From Bombyx mori (lineage: Eukaryota; Arthropoda; Insecta; Lepidoptera; Bombycidae): DNA of 64,000 bases. The stretch is taken from contig NC_085107.1 in the NCBI RefSeq assembly GCF_030269925.1, positions 14,942,001-15,006,000 of the forward strand. Reading direction: 5' to 3'. The notes beneath the pieces were generated by a model that was not told the DNA's origin, did no database searches, and saw only the letters and a list, made by a program, of their open reading frames with translations. Shown piece after piece: positions 58,101 through 64,000 of this stretch (positions are counted from its first letter, which is position 1; each line of letters starts with the position of its first letter). The position numbers and the translations under genes were made by a program.

Positions 58101-61100
58101 ATTTTCTTCTGAAAATGTATGTTACTCTCATAAAAATAAACTACCTATCGTCGCTGTCAAATCAAAATCTGCTATGTGCAAAAATTCTATTTTGAATTAA
58201 CGAGTAAAAACATTTTCGTATAAAATTTTATATGAAGGTGAATTTTTAAGAACTATTCCAAATGAAAGCTATTCATAAATATTAAAGCTATAATAGACAC
58301 ATAACAGTTTTTTTTAGTAGATAGGACTGAACTATACGAAAAGGTCAATTAGTAAAAATCACAAAAAGTGCACATAGCAGATTTTGGTTTGACAGTGACG
58401 ATATTATTTTGCAAAAAACCTCATCGATCGCTTTATATATATGCGAAAGGAAAACAAATCGACAAACACACTTTTGTATTTATGCTATGTAGTAATTATG
58501 ATATTTTAACTGTAGTAAGTATAACGTCAAAATTAAAATAAATTGGGTGAACGACGGATTTTATCCACAACCTAAAAGTCAATTCTCCACCGTTTTATGT
58601 TTTGAGGTAAATTGAACTATTGTTTTTTTGAACAAAACTATATTTTTATATTTGAAATAGGTAACAGAGCTGGCTCCTCTCCGTTCACTGCTGGAGTGCC
58701 TCCGTGAAGTGTCACTCCGGCCCAATTTCCCCGTTCCTACTCTCTGCGAGTTCGCCGAACAGATCTGTGATGGCATGACTTATTTAGAAAACAAAAGACT
58801 GATTCATAGGTAACAAAAAAGAAACATTGTTAACGTCCTCATCATAACATTCATTCGTTTACGAGATAACAACGTTTCTTTATCCGAAAACAAATTAATT
58901 AAAATCTTTATTGCATGCTTACGATGTGAATACAATGTGTCGTCTATGGGGTCTCCGTCGCGGTGACATCATTTGGTCAACCGGTTATCATACTTATCAT
59001 TCATTGCTTTAACATATGTAAATAACTTGGTTTTTTTACGTGGGTGAGGTGAATCATTTATATTCAAGTCGAATTAGCACCTAAACGAATGAGATCGAGA
59101 ATCTCTCACGAGAAATGATTATTTAATTTCCGTTATTAGTAAACTAGTTTAGAAATACAGTTATAACGGGGTATCCTTGCGGAAGACGGAAATTGAATAT
59201 TGTAGTTGTACTTTTTTTTCAATCAGAAGCTCTTTTTTTACTGTAGATGTTTTGACGATCTTATGGCTCCACCTAGTTTTAAGTGGTTACTCCAGAACTC
59301 AAATATCACAATGTGAATTTCACAACATAACACCTGGACGTTGAAGTTTGAATTATATTCAGTGTGTAATCGTATACAGAGTAGTATACTGTACACAGGA
59401 CGTCTAAACTATTTGGCGAGGGACGCTTGAAATTGTCAATATTTAACGATGTCCTTAAGATTTTAATTATTTTGGTGCTTGGTTTTACACTTGTTAATAC
59501 ACACATATATCCTTTTCAATGATTTGAAAATAAATTATTGTGAAATGAAATGTTTTCAGGGATTTAGCAGCAAGAAATATTTTAGTATTCAACAAAGATA
59601 GAGTAAAGATTTCAGACTTTGGTCTGTCGCGCGCACTTGGTGTCGGCAAGGATTACTATCAGACGAATTATAATGTCAATCTTAAATTGCCGGTGGCTTG
59701 GTGAGTACAGACATTTTTTTACCTATACTACTTATTTATCAACATCACTTGTACTCCATACAACATACACCTAAGCTATATTTGGTTACGTAATTATTTT
59801 AAAAATTATACCTCCATTGGAATTTATAATAGATTATAGGTAATTTCAGCGGAGCTTTTTTTAACTTTTATTGCTTAGATGGGTGGACCAACTCACAGCC
59901 CACCTGGTGTTAAGTGGTTACTGGAGCTCATAGACATCTACGACGTAAATGCGCCACCAACTTTGAGATATAAGTTCTAAGGTCTCAGTATAGTTACAAC
60001 AGCTGCCCCGCCCTTCAAACCGGAACGCTTTACTGTTTCACGGCAGAAATAGACAGGGTGGTGGTAACTACCCATGCGGACTCACAAGATGTCCTACCAC
60101 CAGCTCCGACGCATGTATATATTAACAGTAATTCGCAACGATTTTTTGGATGCAACGACAAATAATTTATTGGAAGTCCATAAGGAAGTCAGTAAAGTGA
60201 ATGATCATACAATATCAATACACCGTGTGTTCTATAGATAGACCCTCTATTCGAATAGTTCTCAAACACGAAAGCAAGTGTAGGTGATTCCTAACATTGA
60301 ATTCAGTTTTTTTTAAATGGCGCGCAATGTAAGACGTTTCTCGCATTAACCGTGGTTTTAAAGCTTCAAGGGTTGCAGCTGACTTGCGTATTACATTGCC
60401 GGTTCACGAAATATTGACATGACATAACGACAATAATCAATGATTATTGTAGTAGATTTATATAGTTTTCTGTTTACGTTAAATCTAGTTTAATGCCGAT
60501 TCGGTTCCGGGAAATTCCCTATACCATCTGTACATTACCGATCTGACTAAAATAATAGTAATGAATTGTATTTAACACTAAACATACCTTAACGGGTCAA
60601 ATGATCCAATTAGAACTTTTGCATTAAAAATTCACGTACCATCTTGTTGCTTTAGCACATTTGACTTCATGACTTTCTTACCAAATAATGTACAGTTATT
60701 ATACTATTATTTTTTTGTTTTGTTTTGTTTACTTTGAGTCATACTTGTCGTATACCGTTGTCTACCCGCTATGGTAGAAATATGTACCAGTAAGTGTTGG
60801 TATTATTAGTGTTAAATAAGAAATACATGAACTCAATGCGGACTACAACTGTGCGATTGTGAATTGTGCTAGAGATTAAAGAGTCGTGTTAGCAAAGATA
60901 TAAGCTCAGTGTCAGACAACAAGCGAACGTGTGATCATTATTTCTTCAAGTAAGCACGTTTAGATTGACCCATAAAACACGTTTGCGATAAACGTATCGT
61001 TCAAATCAATCTCGCCTTGTCTTGTTTGTTGTTGTCAACGTGTAAAGGACGACCAGTTGAAGTATGTGTAGGCGTGTTGGATTGTTTATGAAAACAAATC

Positions 61101-64000
61101 GATTGATCTTTAGCGATGACATATCGCAGCGTTTTTTAATGTTTGCGGGGAATCAATTGTTGTTCGTTAATGTTAACCTAACGTGATAAATGAAATCTCA
61201 GCGGGCCCACTATGTTCGGCCAGCGTCTGTCCGCATCTCCTTTTAGGGGCCTCCTTATGCAACACTGTTCAAAAAATAAATATTAACGGAACAAAGCGCA
61301 CTAATGTTTGGTGAAGTTTTTCCTGATTTTTATACAATACGGTTGATGTTTCTTTGGCGTTGATGGCTAATTATACTGACCACGAAATCGAAATTATTAT
61401 AAACAAATAATAATAATAATAAAGAATATATGCGAATTTGAAGCTTTAAAATTGTCGTTTCATTATGTATGTTCGTAATTATGTATTGGCACTTGCACTG
61501 TTGCACACATTTGCACTGCCTTATTGTTTTCATTTTTAACTGAGGAAAGTATATGAAGAACTATATACTCGTAATATAAGTTCTTTAAAAATTTCTAATA
61601 ATGAAATATGTATTAGAATATGAAATATGTATTAGAATATTTTTTATTCCTGTTACAGAATAGTTTCTTAGTTTTTCTCATGAATACCTTAATGACGTCT
61701 ATTGTTGGAGAACGGAATATTTATGTATCTATTTCATACCGATATTACTGTGAGGTCATGTTTCCTGTTACCATTTATAGCAGGTAGACATAAGTTTTTT
61801 GACGAATGATTTGATTTAAATTGAAGTAGCTTCTTAATAAAACTAAACATTTTGACCTCAAATCAATTTAAACGCTGGAAATTCTAGAAATTAGCCCACT
61901 GAGTTTCTCGTGGGATCTTCTCAGTGTGTCGCGTTTCCGATCCGGTGGTAGATTTTACGAAGCACTGCTCTTGCTAGGGCACTAGCACTGCTAACACTAG
62001 TTAGCAACACTCCCGGTTTGAGCCCCGCGAGCTCACCTACACGTCAAGGAGAAGCTGAAATAGCCTGTCAAGGCTATCAGCATAGGTAGGGGGAAACAAA
62101 TTGAAATTGTTACGAATTTTGGAGTCGTCGTGGCCTAATAGATAAGACGTCCAGTGTATACGTGTTGAGCGATGCACCGGTGTTCGAATCTCGGGTGGGT
62201 GCCAATTTTTCTAATGAAATGCGTACTCAACTCCACGGTGAAGGAATAACATTGTGTAATAAAATGAAACCTGCAAAATTATAATTTGCGTAATTACTGG
62301 TGGTAGGACTGTATATAATCAAAGGGTAGGATCTCGTGTGAGTCCGCACGGGTAGGTACCACCACCCTGCCTATTTCTGTCATGAAGCAGTAATGCGTTT
62401 CGGTTTGAAGGGTGGGGCAGCCGTTGTAACTACACTTGAGACCTTAGAACTTATATCTCAAGATGTCTATGGGCTCCAGTAACCACTTAACACCAGTTGG
62501 GCTGTGAGCTCGTTCATCCATCTAATTAATAAATAAAAAAGTTGTCTTTTTTTTGTTTTAATATTTGAATCGTTGATAATTTTTAAAGGTGCGCGCCAGA
62601 ATGTATATTGTACTTACGTTTTACGTCATCGAGCGACGTCTGGGCGTTCGGTGTTTGTCTTTGGGAGATGTTCACATATGGCTTCCAACCGTGGGCGGCT
62701 TTCTCCGGACAGCAGATATTAGAAGCTATTGATACGCCTAATTTTCAGGTATGAATGTTTATGATTAGTATCGATATCGGGAAAGGAGCGACATCTCTAA
62801 CGCATTAATATTTATATTGATCTGAGCCGTTATTTCGAAAATTGAAACGTATTGTAAAGAGTTGTTATAAGTATGGGTACCTAACCCTCCTATAACATGA
62901 TAGATACGTTCCTACAAAGTCCCGTGTTTTGCCAAAACGTTTCATATGAGACTAAAAGCCAGTAAAAGAAAAAAGTAAAAAGATAATGTTTACGATATTG
63001 ACTTGAAATGAAATAAAATGAAAAAAAGGTATTTTTCTCATTCTAATGCGAGCTTCTCTGTATAGAATTTTCTAGACTGTTCGAGAAATGTTTCAAACCG
63101 ATAATTATTAACATATTTTCATTTTTATAATGAAATTCATCATATTTTTTAATCATTTTAAATAAATAGCAAACCAAACTATCAATTAATTTCAGTTTTT
63201 TTAGCCTATTGATATCCTTGTCAAATTATTAAAGCGAAGTTATAAAATTAGTGTATTGTCATCGGTCTTTGATGCGTGTGACAATTTTCAAATTAATCGG
63301 TATCTCTAAAATGACTTTCAATGATTCTGTTGTATACAAACAAACATACATGCATACCAAGTTAATAAAAGCGATTTAACAATTCCATGCCTGCGATCTT
63401 ATCGCTAGCTCAAGTTAATGTTGATATATAAATTGAGTATTAACAATCATAATAGTTAAACGTGAATAAATGTACAGATTTTATATTGTGCTAGTGGTCG
63501 TTCGGTAGTCGAAATTCGACTATAATTAATTGAATTTATAAGTTCGTACACTATTATGATTCTATTTTCAAAGACTATTATACTTCTATAATCACAAATT
63601 TCGCCAAGACTACACTACAGAAACATATTAATAAAGACAAACAATATTTAATCTATTCTCAATTTGACCACAGACATCAAGAACAAAAGTTTGACAATAA
63701 ATAAATAGTATGCATGCGTATTGCGTCAAATACATGGTAGTGTGTGTAATGTTTATTTTATTGATTTAATGTATTTTTGAGGCATAATTTAACAAAATAT
63801 TAGCATTCTGCACTCCTTCTCTATATTCTCTATAAGTGTGGGAAATTTCATGCTCCAGCTCCGTCCGCGCAATTTTCGTAAAAAGGGATACAAAGTTTTT
63901 CCTTCACGTATTAAATATATAGATAATCCGATGCTTTTATAGAGATTGGAAAGACCGGAGTGCTGTCCCGAAGCGTATTATTCGACGATGCTGGAGTGCT
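49128..64000 (+). CDS. Ack-like: Ack-family (activated Cdc42 kinase-like) tyrosine kinase, 5' part, nine exons
   Basis: Joined exons: 49128-49131, 49235-49313, 50058-50238, 50639-50812, 51561-51710, 58661-58809, 59560-59700, 62589-62748, 63943-64000. All junctions are GT-AG and keep one frame for 365 residues. Residues 1-88 form the SAM-like N-terminal region typical of ACKs. The kinase domain starts near residue 117: glycine loop [12 protein letters not shown] Lys152, helix-C Glu169, hinge TELAPL, HRDLAARN 245-252, DFG 265-267, activation-loop tyrosines at 278/279/283, WCAPE 293-297, and [16 protein letters not shown]. The APL/HRDLAARN/CAPE combination points to the ACK/TNK family. The protein phosphorylates tyrosine downstream of Cdc42-type signalling, at membranes and endocytic sites in characterised relatives. 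SH3, CRIB and UBA parts would lie beyond the window. Whether it is the Ack or the Ack-like (PR2) paralogue I infer only weakly. Confidence 0.93.
49235..49313 (+). CDS. Ack-like: Ack-like exon 2: start of SAM-like region
   Basis: Acceptor TTTGTTTTTTCCAG, donor AG|GTAAAA. It encodes [18 protein letters not shown] then QQYHELF, followed by a split Arg codon. Intron 1 is only 103 bp. Confidence 0.88.
50058..50238 (+). CDS. Ack-like: Ack-like exon 3: SAM-like region
   Basis: Acceptor TTCCTTTTCAG, donor CCG|GTTAGT. It encodes [40 protein letters not shown] and on to KKNDP, a basic linker typical of ACK N-termini. Confidence 0.92.
50639..50812 (+). CDS. Ack-like: Ack-like exon 4: kinase start, glycine loop
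   Basis: Acceptor TTTTTCTTTGCAG, donor AGA|GTTAGT. It carries [20 protein letters not shown] then QQGTW, the first strands of the kinase N-lobe. Confidence 0.94.
50859..51107 (-). mobile_element. 5'-truncated LINE 3' end in Ack-like intron 4
   Basis: CTTTTGGAATTGTGTAAT (50841-50858) and CTTTTGGAATTGTATAAT (51108-51125) form an 18-bp target duplication with one mismatch. It is the same LINE family as 11044-11312 and 39071-39369, antisense to the kinase gene. The plus-strand 131-codon frame over it is a shadow. Confidence 0.85.
51561..51710 (+). CDS. Ack-like: Ack-like exon 5: VAIK lysine and helix C
   Basis: Acceptor TATGTATTTCAG, donor TTG|GTGAGT. It encodes [20 protein letters not shown] then [20 protein letters not shown] and [10 protein letters not shown]. 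It includes the ATP-anchoring Lys and its helix-C Glu partner. It is 50 codons, phase 0 at both ends. Confidence 0.95.
51711..52751. other. Start of the 6.95-kb Ack-like intron 5; no feature recognised
   Basis: A GC-richer patch at 52070-52150 looks like old repeat sequence that I cannot name. Confidence 0.4.
52752..52863 (+). mobile_element. SINE 3' part (Bm1-related lepidopteran family)
   Basis: GTAGGCAGCGGCTTGACTCT, GGCATTGCTGAAGTCCATGG, the ACCACTTACCATCAGGTGGG block and GTCTGCCTACAAAGGCAATA with an A-rich end. I know this end from many Lepidoptera genomes. A worn copy is at 30835-30945. Confidence 0.7.
52954..54368. mobile_element. Putative DNA transposon with dispersed TCAGATTA motif array
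   Basis: The ends are imperfect inverted repeats: ATAGTAGGGGAGCCCAAG ... GGGGATTT at the left, and on the minus strand ATAATAGGGGAGTCCACG ... GGGGATTT at the right. Inside, one motif (consensus CTCGAGCGCGTCAGATTA, shortest core TCAGATTA or close variants) recurs about eleven times in both orientations. I see no transposase frame. A retroelement is nested at 53734-53995, so the original length is about 1.15 kb. The superfamily is unassigned: such motif arrays resemble the subterminal transposase-binding repeats of CACTA-like or other DNA elements. Confidence 0.65.
53734..53995 (+). mobile_element. Nested LINE-3'-end-like repeat with 9-bp target duplication
   Basis: ATTATTGCA occurs at 53725-53733 and 53996-54004. 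The insert carries the family blocks AGCCCACTGAGTTTCTCG, CGCGTTTCCGATCCGGTGGT, TTTGAGCCCCGTGAGCTCAC and AATAAGCCTCTCAAGGCTAT with an A-rich end. Target duplication plus A-rich 3' end indicate retrotransposition. Confidence 0.8.
55090..55326 (-). mobile_element. Partial Helitron (family of 17642-18066 and 63491-63923)
   Basis: The 5' terminus is intact (minus strand TCTATATATTAATACGTGAA after the A equivalent at 55327) and the match runs to about 55090. The 3' CTAG end is lost or diverged. Confidence 0.75.
55371..55632 (+). mobile_element. Bm1 SINE with tRNA-like head, internally deleted
   Basis: Head GTAGCCGTCGTGCCCTAAAA with the downstream B-box-like GTTCGAATCC, then AATTTTTCTAATGAAATACG and CACGGTGAAGGAATAATATC. 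It then jumps to AGGTTTGAAGAGTGGGCAGC and a poly-A end. The middle of the element is missing. Confidence 0.8.
56121..56880 (+). pseudogene. P-element/THAP9-like transposase relic, internally deleted
   Basis: The ATG at 56121 starts a THAP domain ([20 protein letters not shown], with the first two zinc Cys). A putative intron (GTAAGT at about 56190, acceptor TTTCTTTTAG near 56419) leads to FPADAIWQK, a frameshift, then [20 protein letters not shown] and RVCSIH with the closing C-x2-H. After a stop, the frame at 56535-56837 reads [20 protein letters not shown] then INCPECLSL and [14 protein letters not shown], the C-terminal region of P-element/THAP9-type transposases. The catalytic core between them is absent. 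So it is a deleted, frameshifted copy lying in intron 5 of the kinase gene. Confidence 0.72.
56881..58660. other. Rest of Ack-like intron 5
   Basis: A 13-bp inverted repeat AACCAATCACAAA / TTTGTGATTGGTT lies at about 57197-57245. An eroded Bm1 tail (AGGCTCATCTGATATTAAAT then AGACATCGGAGCC) lies at 57360-57395. Nothing else is recognised. Confidence 0.4.
58661..58809 (+). CDS. Ack-like: Ack-like exon 6: hinge to HR of HRD
   Basis: Acceptor TTTGAAATAG, donor CATAG|GTAACA. It encodes [40 protein letters not shown] and YLENKRLIH plus a split Arg. The TELAPL hinge is characteristic of the ACK family. Confidence 0.95.
58810..59559. other. Ack-like intron 6 (750 bp) with an eroded Bm1
   Basis: Positions 59262-59330 (GGCTCCACCTAGTTTTAAGT, GGTTACTCCAGAACTCAAAT) are a worn minus-strand Bm1 fragment. 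Confidence 0.5.
59560..59700 (+). CDS. Ack-like: Ack-like exon 7: catalytic loop and DFG
   Basis: Acceptor ATGTTTTCAG, donor CTTG|GTGAGT. It encodes [40 protein letters not shown] and LKLPVA, with a split Trp. It holds the catalytic Asp, the DFG Asp and the activation-loop tyrosines. Confidence 0.96.
59857..60104 (-). mobile_element. Bm1 SINE in Ack-like intron 7
   Basis: A T-rich start (the SINE A-tail) is followed by ATTGCTTAGATGGGTGGACC, CACCTGGTGTTAAGTGGTTA, GAGATATAAGTTCTAAGGTC and GTGGTAACTACCCATGCGGA. Minor divergence only. Confidence 0.9.
60105..60575. other. Ack-like intron 7, unassigned part
   Basis: No feature recognised. Confidence 0.4.
60576..60811. mobile_element. piggyBac-like MITE, 236 bp, TTAA target duplication
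   Basis: TTAA lies at 60572-60575 and 60812-60815. The left end is CACTAAACATACC, and the right end on the minus strand is CACTAATAATACC. The left subterminal GGGTCAAATGATCC resembles the internal palindrome of piggyBac-like MITEs. No coding frame. Confidence 0.65.
60816..61884. other. Ack-like intron 7, unassigned part
   Basis: A tandem duplication of ATGAAATATGTATTAGAAT at 61602-61640 is the only structure seen. Confidence 0.4.
61885..62095 (+). mobile_element. Interspersed LINE-3'-end-like repeat in Ack-like intron 7
   Basis: AGCCCACTGAGTTTCTCGTG, CGCGTTTCCGATCCGGTGGT, TTTGAGCCCCGCGAGCTCAC and AGCCTGTCAAGGCTATCAGC; closely similar to 53734-53995. It is followed 26 bp later by a full Bm1. 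Confidence 0.75.
62121..62540 (+). mobile_element. Full-length Bm1 SINE, 48 bp before Ack-like exon 8
   Basis: The tRNA-like head has an A box (TGGCCTAATAGATAAG, 62131-62146) and a B box (GTTCGAATC, 62182-62190) for RNA polymerase III. The body follows (GTGAGTCCGCACGGGTAGGT, the TAATGCGTTTCGGTTTGAAG block, GATGTCTATGGGCTCC) and then an A-rich tail. It lacks only the short CACCTACGACGTAAAT-type segment. This is the most complete Bm1 in the window. Confidence 0.92.
62589..62748 (+). CDS. Ack-like: Ack-like exon 8: APE to helix F/G
   Basis: Acceptor AATTTTTAAAG, donor CAG|GTATGA. After the split Trp it encodes [40 protein letters not shown] and [13 protein letters not shown]. Confidence 0.96.
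62749..63490. other. Ack-like intron 8, 5' part
   Basis: AT-rich, no feature recognised. Confidence 0.4.
63491..63923 (-). mobile_element. Non-autonomous Helitron, 433 bp, abutting Ack-like exon 9
   Basis: Minus-strand ends: TCTATATATTTAATACGTGA after the A equivalent at 63924, and CTAG at 63494-63491. It is the same family as 17642-18066. Its 5' end lies 19 bp upstream of exon 9. Confidence 0.85.
63943..64000 (+). CDS. Ack-like: Ack-like exon 9 (truncated by window)
   Basis: Acceptor GATGCTTTTATAG, then [28 protein letters not shown], the late C-lobe of the kinase domain (family pattern RPxxCPxxxYxxMxxC). It continues outside the window. Confidence 0.93.

Noticed and set aside
62121..62200. 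tRNA gene
   Set aside because: A and B boxes are present, but the sequence does not fold into a complete tRNA and continues directly into the Bm1 SINE body; it is a tRNA-derived SINE head.

Overview
The window is a piece of a lepidopteran nuclear genome. It is most probably from a silkworm (Bombyx), because it carries several copies of what I recognise as the Bm1 tRNA-derived SINE and two DD37D (maT / Bmmar1-type) mariner elements. It is strongly AT-rich, has canonical GT-AG introns, and shows no sign of bacterial or viral gene organisation. Identification of repeat families is from memory of their sequence, not from a search.

Right part, 49128-64000 (+). This is the only host gene I can reconstruct with confidence: the 5' part of an Ack-family (activated Cdc42 kinase / Ack-like) non-receptor tyrosine kinase. 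Nine in-frame exons encode an N-terminal SAM-like region followed by most of a tyrosine kinase domain with all key residues: glycine-rich loop, VAIK Lys, HRDLAARN, DFG, APE. The gene runs off the right edge inside the kinase domain. Its introns are full of transposable elements: a LINE 3' fragment, a 1.4 kb DNA element with a dispersed array of one motif and a nested retroelement, a Helitron, Bm1 SINEs, an internally deleted P-element/THAP-type relic, and a TTAA-flanked (piggyBac-like) MITE. Exon 8 lies about 50 bp after a full-length Bm1, and exon 9 lies 19 bp after a Helitron end.

Left and middle part, 1-49000. This is essentially intergenic or intronic transposon territory. From left to right it holds: a non-LTR retrotransposon whose ORF2 (endonuclease plus reverse transcriptase) is uninterrupted for all 888 codons in view (-); two short Helitrons near 5 kb; Bm1 copies; a maT mariner with an open transposase frame but a 54-bp in-frame deletion (9.0-10.3 kb); a much older maT relic (11.4-12.1 kb); a tandem hairpin (13.9 kb); a Helitron (17.6 kb); LINE relics (17.2, 21.7, 22.7, 25.2 and 35.3 kb); a second maT mariner with intact TIRs but a broken gene (26.8-28.1 kb); an inverted Helitron (29.0 kb); a Tc1-like relic (33.4 kb); a Tc1-like element with a nested LINE fragment (37.7-39.5 kb); a 25-bp perfect palindrome (39.9 kb); a SWIM zinc-finger fragment (40.6 kb); and a well-preserved but frameshifted DD34E Tc1-like element sitting in a TA microsatellite (41.9-43.6 kb). 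At 46.9-47.3 kb (-) two small exons splice in frame and are followed by a poly(A) signal; they may be the 3' end of an unrecognised gene.

Most of the remaining sequence is AT-rich DNA in which I see no gene, RNA gene or CRISPR-like array. The story of the window is transposon layering around, and inside, one conserved kinase gene.
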